Part shown: piece by piece, positions 22,401 to 30,587 of the stretch
How the letters are laid out: each line of letters begins with the position of its first letter
Numbering within the stretch: position 1 is the first letter of the stretch
NCBI GenBank assembly: GCA_006386115.1
Contig: VFIW01000081.1
Location: 62,001-126,000 of the forward strand
Direction of reading: 5' to 3'
Length of the DNA: 64,000 bases
From: Globisporangium splendens
Taxonomy: Eukaryota > Oomycota > Peronosporomycetes > Pythiales > Pythiaceae
The notes under the pieces: generated by a model
The model's database searches: none
What the model saw: the letters and a program-made list of their open reading frames with translations, nothing else
What the model was told of the DNA's origin: nothing
Translations under genes and position numbers: made by a program

Positions 22401-25179
22401 ACTTCCGGCTACACTGCTGACGTTGCGTGCATATGGACAAGAGATGCGCGAGTTTGAAAAGATGTGGATAAAGGTTATCGCGCGCCTGGAAGAGATACAC
22501 TCATATTTTGAAGCAGAAGAGCCAGCACAAGGGGTGCTACAGCAATTTATCATGGCTATTTTCCGCCTGATAAGACTTCACCAAACCTGCAAAAATGCAA
22601 ACGCTTTCACGCGATTTGTCCTTAGCACGCACATTTCCACCAGCATCCAAGATTTCCACACCGAGATTGATCACCTGATGCGAAGAATAAACCGAGATCA
22701 AACAATTCCAGGTCATGCAGAGTTTACGAAAGACGATGAGATTTTGCCGGAAACATATCTGTGCGACGATGTGCTTTCCAATCTGAACGGCGACAAAGAG
22801 AAGATTGAGGCAATCTCGTTGCTTCAACATGAGATGCGTGCGCATAGCGACAAGTACAATCAAGAAAAGCTGGAGATGATGAAATCTTGTCTGGGCAAAC
22901 TACTGAGTATCGCAGGCGTTGACGTCCTACCCACTCCTAGCTGGTTTGTGCCTCGCCATGAAGTCTCTGTCGAGAAATCTCACGCGATTTGGCGCAACGA
23001 TGGTTCGTGTATCTATTCGGGCAAGTGGCTGAACTCGACGACACTGTTATGCGAGTATGAAATACCAGATGGCAGCTTCTATGAGGACGTAGACAGGTGG
23101 TTCCAACTGAGCCACCCGAACGTCGTGAAGTTGTACGGCGCGTACCATATCCATCACCCCAATTTTGCAATTTTTGAAAATGTTGCGAGCGCAAATTTGC
23201 GTGAATTTCTCGCTGTTGCTGGGAATAGTCGCTGCGTGTGGCAGAAGTTGTACGAAGCCGCGCTTGGGCTGAGGTATCTGCATGAGCGAAGCATTGTTTT
23301 GGGAAAGATTTTGTGCGAAAGTATCTGGATTGGCATTGACGGGCTCGCCAAGATGAATGGATTTGGATTGAGCTCGCATTCGGAACTGTTAGCGAGTGGG
23401 ATTGTCAGTGCGCGCTGGGAAGCTCCTGAAGTTGTGCGTGGTGAATCTCCATCAACTGAGTCCGATGTGTATTCGCTTGGCATGTGCGTGATCGAGGCTG
23501 TGACTGGGAATATACCTTGGGGGGATGAATCTCATGAGCAAGTGCAGTCTTTTGTCAAGTGGGGCTTTCGACCGCCGCATCCAGCTAATATGAGTGCAGC
23601 CCATTGGCGTCTGATTCAGTGCATGTGCGTCTATGATCCTGGGAAGCGATTGAAACTCGTCAATGTCTTGGAGCACCTCAAGTATTTCGCTATCCAAGAA
23701 TACGAGAAGTTCCGAACCCAGAATGCTAGTTCGTCTCACCAGGCTGAAAGAGCGCTCACGAATGCACATGGAGGTATTATTCCCGAACTTTGTACCTCTG
23801 TCGAAGATTTCTTGCAAAGATTGCGAGTGAAGTGCATGGTACGTCGTCGCTCTCGTGACTCGGTCTTGTATGTGCATGCGCGACTAGTTGATATCAACAA
23901 ACATCTCCAAGAAATGCACAAATTACCGACAGACATCGCAGTGAAAAAGTATTGCGCCATGCTCTTGAGTTTCGATGCGTTCCTACGAACCGCAGTCTCC
24001 GAAGCATCGCTGGTCCAGCAAGCTAGAAGTGAAGAAGTGTGGCTGCAAGGCCATGTTCATCATCGAGAAATTGATGAGTTGGTCGAGATGCTCACGATCA
24101 CGACTCCAGTCGGTTCGATCCACGACTGGCAGCAAAAGGAAGCTCGTATTGCGTTCAGGCGCTTGCAAAGGAGCGATACCGACGATTCGAATCACAGCCA
24201 GTCCAACACAGACCAACACCTTGAGCCGGCTGGAGCAGTAAAGCTACTGCACTTTGAACCGAAATACCAGACGGACAAGTTTAAGGCGCCGCTTAACGTC
24301 GGAGCGTTCGATCGGAGAATTCGAGAGCCCTCGCAGCCACCCTGGTTTATTGCGCTGCATGAGTTAAAGTATCGCCGAGAGGATTATATCACGTCTGGGT
24401 CGTTCGGGGCGGTGTACCATGGTCAGTGGTTGGGGACACCCGTTGTTGTGAAGCTCATGGGATACGAAGATGACAGTGAATCGGGTCTGGATCTGTTTCT
24501 GCACGAGTTGCGCGTGTGGTACCAGTTGAGCCACCCGCACATCATCAAACTCTTTGGTGCATGCCACATTGGGAAACGTTTTTTCGTGTGTGAATTCGCG
24601 CCGAATGGAACGCTGCGTGAGTACTTGCATGGAGCGAAATGCAAGAATCGTGGCATTATCTGGCAGAAGTTATACGAAGTTGGTCTGGGTCTACAGTATT
24701 TGCACGAGCAAAATGTCGTGCACAATGACCTCAAGTGCGATAACTTTTTGATTGGAGCCGATGAAAAAGCCAAGATCACTGATTTTGGTTTGAGTTGCAT
24801 CCCAAACACTGCCGAGATCAGGGTTGACTTGAAACAGCAAGGCGCTCAGCAGTGGAAATCCCCCGAGTATTTACAAGGAGAGCGTCCAACTCTGGCGTCC
24901 GACGTCTATTCCTTCGGCATGTGTATCTTGGAGGCTGTCACTGGCGATGCGCCATGGGGCAGCATCGCTGATGTCGTCGTCCGCCTTCACTTGCGGAAAG
25001 GGCAATTACCGCGACGCCCAGAAACCTTGATGACCGACGATCAGTGGGATCTGATTGAGATGATGTGCGCGCACGATCCAACGCATCGCTTGAAGATCTC
25101 CTCGGTGGTGGAGCGGCTCCAGGAATTTGCACAGCAAGAAGAGATGAGTCCAGTGAGTCGAGGCTCATCCAAGCCCTGA
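19408..25179 (+). CDS. Ankyrin-repeat protein with tandem pseudokinase and protein kinase (TKL type)
   Basis: 1,923 residues in one exon from the first in-frame ATG. Residues 30-990 hold about 29 ankyrin repeats of 33 residues (consensus ATPLYIAAQNGH-xxVVxxLLxxGA). After a helical linker, a first kinase-like domain (about 1180-1430) has lost the key residues: the VAIK lysine is a cysteine, the HRD loop reads LGK with K1300 in place of the catalytic Asp, and DFG is G1318-FG. A second domain (about 1646-1908) looks active: Gly-rich loop from G1664, K1682 in VVVK, HND with D1774, LKCDN, and D1792 in DFG. HND instead of HRD is tolerated. Late motifs (SDVYSFGMCILEAVTG, PW) match tyrosine-kinase-like Ser/Thr kinases, a group expanded in oomycetes. 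The pseudokinase-kinase order resembles animal JAKs, by convergence I infer. Target unknown. Confidence 0.88.
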   Translation: MDNASRRSRGRGTNSATRSPRTRRRTASSLHAATANGHSESVKLLLSRQASGGLCAPSLLDAVDDEGVTPLYVAARNGFIDIVELLLVQGAHVDFCDADGETPLYVAAYNGFLDVVVKLLNYGANVNMSDADGVTPLSVACGNGHLGIVQVLLERGANAEIGDTDGDTPLLVAAMNGFVGIVELLLQRTGEDVNVDQVNADGATALFIAAQNGFTEVMIPLLESGDADANLTDLHGVTPLCAASHSGHAAAVRVLLDHHADANIQDEDGQSALYFAASNGNASIVAMLLERGAKADVADNDGATSLFIACQNGYVDVIGILLEYNASVDIPDAGGDSALSVAAQHGFADAVKLLLDQDAVIDFRDADGATPLYIASQNGHLKVVDLLLQVGAEVDFADGEGATPLYAAAYNGHSDVVKALIAQGANVNFVADVGVTPLYAAAFNGYSRIVQMLLDQGVAVDFTTAVGVTALYIASQNGFADVVGTLLKEGANANRAVPSGATPLYIAAQNGHLDVVQKLLLGGASIDTADVDGATPLYICSQNGHSKVAEVLLDCGATVDSAAPDGATPLYIAAQSGNAGVVAILIQRGAQVDLLASNSATPLYIAARNGHIDAVTLLLKADADVNLVTSSQRTPLYAASRNGHSHIVELLIQRNANLEIGDEDGDSPLLVAALNGHVVIAKMLLEGHAHVDAANLEGITPLYVAAQHNHLSVVKLLLRHGARVNRTGVDGTTPLYAAAYYGHSDTLKFLLNEGAAVDFTGGVSSTPLYAAAYSGHSEAVRLLLDHGAEVNIVASNGNTPLSIACCNAQLNVAKILLERGAAVDLAKPGFPTPLCIVAQSGNTSIAAELIHRGANVNLAGPRRSSPLVVAAAFGHLGVVNLLVAAGAALNTRDVEGNAALISASKNGHIDIVEILLKQGALTDSRNKNKETPLLAAGIAGHFDVVEVLLRAGASSHARSASGETALISAARGGHVDTVLLLIEHGCFAAAKGAVETSLLPATLLTLRAYGQEMREFEKMWIKVIARLEEIHSYFEAEEPAQGVLQQFIMAIFRLIRLHQTCKNANAFTRFVLSTHISTSIQDFHTEIDHLMRRINRDQTIPGHAEFTKDDEILPETYLCDDVLSNLNGDKEKIEAISLLQHEMRAHSDKYNQEKLEMMKSCLGKLLSIAGVDVLPTPSWFVPRHEVSVEKSHAIWRNDGSCIYSGKWLNSTTLLCEYEIPDGSFYEDVDRWFQLSHPNVVKLYGAYHIHHPNFAIFENVASANLREFLAVAGNSRCVWQKLYEAALGLRYLHERSIVLGKILCESIWIGIDGLAKMNGFGLSSHSELLASGIVSARWEAPEVVRGESPSTESDVYSLGMCVIEAVTGNIPWGDESHEQVQSFVKWGFRPPHPANMSAAHWRLIQCMCVYDPGKRLKLVNVLEHLKYFAIQEYEKFRTQNASSSHQAERALTNAHGGIIPELCTSVEDFLQRLRVKCMVRRRSRDSVLYVHARLVDINKHLQEMHKLPTDIAVKKYCAMLLSFDAFLRTAVSEASLVQQARSEEVWLQGHVHHREIDELVEMLTITTPVGSIHDWQQKEARIAFRRLQRSDTDDSNHSQSNTDQHLEPAGAVKLLHFEPKYQTDKFKAPLNVGAFDRRIREPSQPPWFIALHELKYRREDYITSGSFGAVYHGQWLGTPVVVKLMGYEDDSESGLDLFLHELRVWYQLSHPHIIKLFGACHIGKRFFVCEFAPNGTLREYLHGAKCKNRGIIWQKLYEVGLGLQYLHEQNVVHNDLKCDNFLIGADEKAKITDFGLSCIPNTAEIRVDLKQQGAQQWKSPEYLQGERPTLASDVYSFGMCILEAVTGDAPWGSIADVVVRLHLRKGQLPRRPETLMTDDQWDLIEMMCAHDPTHRLKISSVVERLQEFAQQEEMSPVSRGSSKP

Positions 25180-25356
25180 TCTCGGTCGTAAGTCTGCAAG
25201 TTGTATTCGTCAAAACGATGAGCTGGTGGTGATATGCCACCACTGAAGCTGCAGCCACGTCGATGCGATCTAGGCACTGCGTGAAGAGTGCGCTGGACAG
25301 TCTCATCCACTTGACTTTTGCTACGTGTCGAGGTGCATTTTGGCGCCGAGATCGTC

Positions 25357-26369
25357 TTATTGAGCTTGAAAGTAGATCATTGCGCAAATTTGAACGTTTA
25401 TCGTCGCGATGCTCGCGAAAAGCAGTCCGAGGAACCGCCAGTATTTCCGAACTTCCTGGAATTGGAGACCTTGGGCAATCTCCAGCGCACACGAGACGTA
25501 GTCTACGCAAATCTCGACGACGATTTGAATGTGGGTGTCTGGTACCCTGGGAACGATGACGAGGGTGTTGCATTGTGCCTGCCACTCAACTCATACTTTG
25601 GATGGTCCCAGTAGAAACACAAAATGGAAGTGGAACATCCGATTGCGATATACTCGGCGGACATGCTGGCATAGGATTCTGCGATCTGGAGCGCCAACAT
25701 TTGACGCTTCCGCTGGTGGAAATCAGTTGGTGTCCTTACTGAAGATACTCGAGCTGCTCTTTCGCATTGGCCATTCTCCCCAGCTCGAATTTCGCGTTCT
25801 CTGCGTTGAATCGATCGTTTCATCAACAACATTTTCGTGACTCGAGTTGCAATCTCGATGCATGCCATTCCCATTGTCCACAGCATTGTGAGATTGGTGC
25901 GCTGAGTCCGCTGCAGCGTGATTCGCACCTGGGTGTCGATCAGGACAGTTGGGAGCCCAAACACGACAAAGATACTTCGCGGATCTCGCACTTTAAGCTT
26001 CACGATCCCGATTTTTGCGATTTCCTTCACGATCGTCTTCAACAGCAAGCTTCCAATAGTGTACGCAACAAAGCTCCAGGTCCCCGTGACAGTAGATCGG
26101 CTCACTAGCTGAATGTGCAGACCAGCACAGCAAACCGGAACGACCTTGGAGATACCACGGACATAAGCTCTCGCAAAGAATGCAACTGATTTCCAGAAAG
26201 AAGTGTACCGAGTCGGAGAGTTCTCGTTGCCAGGAGGATATCGGCATTGGCCTTCCATAGTCTCGTGCTGAAAGATTCGTCGCACAGCGATGGTGAACTC
26301 CGTCACGTACACATGCACCAGGAGACAGCAAGCGTAGCATATCGCACGGGAATAGCTAAACTTGGCGTC
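25357..26369 (-). pseudogene. Truncated, frameshifted copy of the multi-pass membrane family (copy 3)
   Basis: The C-terminal half of the family is preserved in a frame of about 285 codons: a YARAYxRG-type helix, the GLPTVLIDTQVR signature and SAEYIAIGCSTSIL-x-F-xxHPKYEL. It has two defects. Upstream, an in-frame stop (TGA at about 26370-26372) precedes residues aligning to the middle of the protein, and no homologous membrane segments are found beyond it, so the N-terminal half is missing. Downstream, at about 25535, the frame shifts by one base; the expected last two helices (...VVEICVDYVSC...FLGLLFASIATIN...) continue in another frame to a stop at 25357. Closest to copy 2, which lies immediately upstream in the same orientation, so it is probably a decayed tandem duplicate. 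Confidence 0.75.
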
Positions 26370-26672
26370 TCATTTCACTGAATTGCTCGTATCAATCGCA
26401 AGTGGTTAGCTCTTAGAGAAATGAGGCAGCACAATTAATCGATATCCAAGTCCACGTCACGCTGCACTAATTTCAAAGCGCGAGGTCTACACTGATGCGG
26501 CTCTGAAGATTCTGTTGCGGTTTGAAAAAGATGAACTATCAAAAGGCAATTTATGATCCAGAAAAGTGAAAATTGAAGACCAAGACTGACAGTAAGATGT
26601 TGTTCGAGCAACTTATGCCAGAGAAGATCTGCCGACGAGACTGCGTGGACTCTCGATCGGATAGGGCTGGCG

Positions 26673-28460
26673 TTACTTGACTGGAATGTACAGCACCGCT
26701 GAGATCAAGATGTTGAGCGTTGCAATACTCATGAAGAGGAGTCCGAGAAACCTGCGATGGCGTTGGATTAAATGGGACTCGATGCCAGATCCTGTCTCGA
26801 GCACGCACGCAAAGTAGTCCACACACAGCTCGACTACAATCTGAAGGACAAGTGCGCGTGCGTGGCCCCACGGAGCCGCTAATTCGGTCGACGAGGAACT
26901 GGAGTTGTCGGTAACAGGGCTACCGCGCAGGCGACTCAGCTCGTATTTTGGGTGGTTCCAATAGAAGAAAACGATCGACGTGGAGCACCCGATGGCGATG
27001 TACTCGGCCGTCATGCTTGCATAGGATTCCGCGATCTGGAATGTGAGGATCTGCCGCTTCCACTGCTCAAAGTTGACTAGGTCTGTTCGTTCTCCGAGTC
27101 GAAGGAATGATCGCCGAACGATCTGGGGTACTACCGCAGCGGCTGGGCTCAACGCAGCCTCTTTGCGGCGGATCTGCCTTCTCGTGTAGTAGACCTTGCT
27201 CACGCGGATCGCAATCTCGATCACTGCCATCCCAAACGTCCACGCGAGCGTATAACTCGTGCTCTGCTTGCGCTGCAGCATCACACGTACTTGGGTGTCG
27301 ATGAGCACGGTCGGGAGCCCCACGATGATGAAAATCTTGCGTGGATCGTGGATGATTTGCTTGACGATCGCGACTTTGGCAATCTCCTTGAGCGCAAACT
27401 TGATAGCGAGGCTTCCGAGAGTGTACCAGAGCACGCCTAAGGCACCTGTGACACGGTACTGGCTCGCGATGCGCACATACATCCCCGCGCACATTCCGAG
27501 CAGCACCATCGGAAACAGTCGAGCGTACATTCTCCAGTAGTACACGACCCCGCCGCGCCATCGGGAGGTATTTGTGCGGCGCAAATTGCTGGTATGCCGA
27601 CTTTGCTGTCGCCTGATCACGGTCTCATCGCGGAAAATGCGGTGCACAGCGATAGTCCCCGCTGTGGTGAACGCGTGAATGCACAACGCGCTCGCGTAAT
27701 ATTCAGGATTGAGCTGCCGGAACGACTTTGGTGCTCTGCGGCTAAGCACCAGGGTGATGGTGAGTGTCGCCAGCGACGCGGCAAAATCCGCAAACGTGTG
27801 TCGTATCAGCCGCGCCATGCAAAATCCGATCGTTGCGATACGGTGGTAGCTCTTGCTGGATCCCGGTACTTGTCGGCGGTTTGTAAACTGCAGTGGCAGC
27901 AGCGCCGAGACGTTCGCGATGAGCAAAACGCCGTACATAAGGGTGTGCAGTGACACGGCCGTGCCGACGAGAAACTCGAAATCCGATTGCTTTGCGGCAG
28001 CGCCTGAGGCAAAGATGCTGCCGTGACTGCAGCAGAACGCAATGCACCAGACGCAGGCGAGGCACAGCGACGTATTGCGCAGCAAGATCGACAGCGTCTG
28101 CAGTGCCTGATGCCACACTTCGGATCGACAAAAGCGCTGGCGCCACGCACCGCGATCAACAGCAGTCAAGGCGTCTGGCTGGCGAGGTGGACGCCAAGTC
28201 GTCGTCGTGAGCCCAGGACTTGAGCTTCGTCGCCGTGACGACAATGGCGACGTCATTGAGAGCAGAGGCAGGATGCGACTGAGAGATGATTGCCGGGTCA
28301 GATCAACCCCAAGGCTCGTACTGCTACTTGCACTCGACTGAGCAGTGTTCTTGCGGGAGTCATCCGGCGATTCATTCTCGATAATGGTGTTCGGAAGCAC
28401 TGCCTTTGTCTGGTCACTGTCACTACGCGACCGCGCTGTCCGTCGATCCGAAAGGGCCAT
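26673..28460 (-). CDS. Multi-pass membrane protein of an unrecognised family (copy 2, intact, 595 aa)
   Basis: The first in-frame ATG is at 28460 (CAACAATGG); the frame is open upstream without an ATG. The 595-residue product has a long hydrophilic, Ser/Arg/Thr-rich N-terminal tail of about 140 residues, then nine to eleven hydrophobic segments. Family blocks: FCCSHGSIF in the first segment (a variant of NFCYSLGNI), YYWRMYARLFP with the tryptophan that is a stop codon in copy 5, GLPTVLIDTQVR, and TAEYIAIGCSTSIVFFYWNHPKYEL, then two last helices ending ...ISAVLYIPVK. Acidic/basic pattern and loops suggest an integral protein of the plasma or an internal membrane. No known domain recognised. 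With copy 3 it forms a tandem pair. Confidence 0.75.
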   Translation of the reverse strand: MALSDRRTARSRSDSDQTKAVLPNTIIENESPDDSRKNTAQSSASSSTSLGVDLTRQSSLSRILPLLSMTSPLSSRRRSSSPGLTTTTWRPPRQPDALTAVDRGAWRQRFCRSEVWHQALQTLSILLRNTSLCLACVWCIAFCCSHGSIFASGAAAKQSDFEFLVGTAVSLHTLMYGVLLIANVSALLPLQFTNRRQVPGSSKSYHRIATIGFCMARLIRHTFADFAASLATLTITLVLSRRAPKSFRQLNPEYYASALCIHAFTTAGTIAVHRIFRDETVIRRQQSRHTSNLRRTNTSRWRGGVVYYWRMYARLFPMVLLGMCAGMYVRIASQYRVTGALGVLWYTLGSLAIKFALKEIAKVAIVKQIIHDPRKIFIIVGLPTVLIDTQVRVMLQRKQSTSYTLAWTFGMAVIEIAIRVSKVYYTRRQIRRKEAALSPAAAVVPQIVRRSFLRLGERTDLVNFEQWKRQILTFQIAESYASMTAEYIAIGCSTSIVFFYWNHPKYELSRLRGSPVTDNSSSSSTELAAPWGHARALVLQIVVELCVDYFACVLETGSGIESHLIQRHRRFLGLLFMSIATLNILISAVLYIPVK

Positions 28461-29282
28461 TGTTGGGAGCACGGTGCAGCGTCCAGAATGTGTGATGAGT
28501 TGTGTTTGTTTATCTTCTTGGCGGCTTTGTGCAAGAACGATCGTACGACTAATTGTGTGACAGCGGTCTAAACTGGGAGCGAACGGGTCAGAAAATAGTA
28601 TTCGCTGGGTTCTGAAACGGATCTGAGCACCACAGCGGGTCAATAACGCGAGGAACTCAGAGCTTGTCCACGGAATCCGAGATCGGGTTTGGTGCGTGGT
28701 CGCATGTGCGGATTCTGTTGACGAATACAATTCGGAGTGGTTTGATTTGCGCTTCCCGGGGCGGAGCGTAGTCCAAGTCCGAGGCCGCTGCTGTTGTTCT
28801 TGGCTAGCAACCGTTTCTTTCAATGTGATCTGCTGCGTCGCGGCGATCGCGTTTGCCGTACACACGTGACAACAGACGCAAGCGAGGTAGAATCCGAGCT
28901 TCCGTGGCGACTGGCCAGTTGGATCTCCTCAAGAACCACATGACCAAAGTGTGTGGACACCCATTTCCTGTGATTCTTAATCGCCTGAATACGCCACTTG
29001 ATTACTGCTACCCTTGTTGCCTCGATCCCGTGAAAGTCAGTCCTGAGGCTGCATCGCCAGATCGCTGGTACCCAGGATGCTCACATGCAACTCTTTTGCA
29101 ACCTCAATTCAGAATCGACTTGAAGCTCTCGTCGAACAGTGACTTCTAGAGCAGCATTTGAGCGCATCTGGACTAGTATTTGTAACTTGAAGCAATCAAC
29201 GTTGAAGGTCGTAATGTAGCCACTTTGCCTGCAATTGTTCTCCTAGCATACAAATAAAAGCTTCTTGCGTCATCTTGATGGG
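28461..29282. other. Intergenic region between copy 2 and the inverted-repeat arm
   Basis: No gene is recognised. It contains the probable promoter of the membrane-protein gene on the minus strand and ends where the inverted-repeat arm begins at 29283. Confidence 0.45.
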
Positions 29283-29427
29283 GAGAGTGATGGTCATGCA
29301 GAGAGCATGTGTGAGTGAAGGCCACTTTGGGTTGCGAGTGATCGTCCCCATGCAGCCGTCTCTTCGCGATCTCATCCTCTCCCATCTTGTCGCGCGAGGC
29401 GTTCGTCCGTCGTGCCATCACTTGAGT

Positions 29428-29434
29428 CCATTCT
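29428..29434 (+). promoter_or_regulatory. Oomycete-type initiator of the HAD-like gene (left copy)
   Basis: CCATTCT followed by CAAACTTTCC matches the initiator plus flanking element. It lies about 60 bp before the ATG at 29491 and argues for that start. The same sequence is at 35620-35626 (minus strand) in the other arm. Confidence 0.45.
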
Positions 29435-29490
29435 CAAACTTTCCAAGCCGCAAATCACAGCAGCGTCCCAACGCATTAGCACCTTACGCA

Positions 29491-30312
29491 ATGGCGCCAC
29501 TCTCCTCGACGTCGCCATCGGGCTCGGTATCGACCTTTAACGGAGCCAGGTTCGGGCGCAATCGAAGCAACTCGCCTGTTGGTAACCCCGTGGTATTCAC
29601 TGCTTCGACCAAGAAGAACGGTGCAACACCCGCATCAGCGATTCACCGGCACCTCTACGTGATCAACTGGGAGAACGTACTGATGCCGACGGCGTGGCTG
29701 AGCGCACAATTGCGCGTGGACGCGAGTGTGGCGTCGCTGCAGAATGCGCAGCGCGTGTTGGCACAGACACCGCAACTGCGTACGCTACTGGCAGCGATTG
29801 AGGAGCGCATCGCCCAGCTCATCACACACGCGAGCGCGTTGAGCCAAGTGTGCATCCTGAGTGAGAAAACTGTGCAGTACGTGGAGCTCACGTGCAGCAT
29901 CTTCTTCCCGCGCTTGACGACGAGCTTGCGCAATGCGGCTCCATCTCGTATCTTCATCGTCGGTGTCGCGGACACGGACTACTCGCAGCAGGAGCAAGTC
30001 GACTGGAAAGTGAATATCCTCCGCACCGTGTGTTACGAGCGAATCTTCGCTGGCCAGGATGCCGTGAAAGCGATAACCGACCCGAAGTCGGGACGCTTTG
30101 GCGTCGTCGCGCTCTGCGCTGGGGACCTGGATGTCCATGCAAGCGACCAGCTCAAGGTCGTCGCGCCGTACGTCGTCACCAAGAGCGTCAAGGTGGGCGG
30201 ACTGGCAACGGCGCCATTGTCGCTCGAGGCGTTTGCCGCGCAGCTTGAGACGCTGGCCAAGTTTGTGAAAGAAGCCACGGCGTTCAATGGCGCGATCCGC
30301 ATCGCGCTCTAA
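29491..30312 (+). CDS. HAD-like protein with degenerate catalytic motifs (left copy)
   Basis: 273 residues from the ATG at 29491; in-frame ATGs at 29278 and 29350 would add N-terminal residues of no recognisable type, and the initiator at 29428 favours 29491. The overall pattern (I-x-W-x-x-x-L-x-PTxWL, then a VxIxS/TxxxxxYVELxCxxFFPxL block, a WK helix and a late GDL) resembles a eukaryotic HAD-superfamily family whose first motif is normally DWDDTLxPT. Here that motif is N59-W-E-N62, so the aspartate nucleophile and its partner are replaced; the Thr/Ser motif and the GDS acidic motif are also altered. If the assignment is right, the protein is likely a catalytically dead binding protein. The only protein difference from the right copy is V versus A in the N-terminal tail. 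Confidence 0.6.
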   Translation: MAPLSSTSPSGSVSTFNGARFGRNRSNSPVGNPVVFTASTKKNGATPASAIHRHLYVINWENVLMPTAWLSAQLRVDASVASLQNAQRVLAQTPQLRTLLAAIEERIAQLITHASALSQVCILSEKTVQYVELTCSIFFPRLTTSLRNAAPSRIFIVGVADTDYSQQEQVDWKVNILRTVCYERIFAGQDAVKAITDPKSGRFGVVALCAGDLDVHASDQLKVVAPYVVTKSVKVGGLATAPLSLEAFAAQLETLAKFVKEATAFNGAIRIAL

Positions 30313-30353
30313 AGGCAACGAAAGCTGCAAGCCTGGAGAGGTATCTGGCGTCC

Positions 30354-30587
30354 AAGCGTGGAGTTTCTAGGCACTCCGAACTGCACTCCCTATCTATTTA
30401 ATAACTATTTCTCTGCCCGTATGCACACAATTTAACTTCTATCACCATCTCCATTTGTGTTGCTACGAGCATTGTGTACACGTTAGGAGGCTCTGACACG
30501 AGATAGCATGGACAAACACCAGGCACTGACATTAACCCACAAGCAGCATAGAAACCAATTGACTTACTTTGAACTACCGTGTCATCT
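30354..30587. other. Convergent 3' intergenic spacer
   Basis: Separates the 3' ends of the HAD-like gene (plus strand) and the AP-3 beta gene (minus strand). Nothing beyond probable 3' untranslated sequence is seen. Confidence 0.5.

Larger units (their letters stand above)
29283..30353 (+). repeat. Left arm of a 1,071-bp near-identical inverted repeat
   Basis: Matches 34701-35771 in inverse orientation. Reading the arms side by side I find only about five substitutions and no gap. The match ends abruptly at 30353/34701, but further downstream the two flanks still resemble each other (CTATCTATTTAAT(A/G)ACTATTT), which points to an older duplication with a recently homogenised core. Confidence 0.9.

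Noticed and set aside
28853..29149. 98-codon open frame between copy 2 and the inverted repeat
   Set aside because: Has a GTG start and no domain; not supported as a gene.
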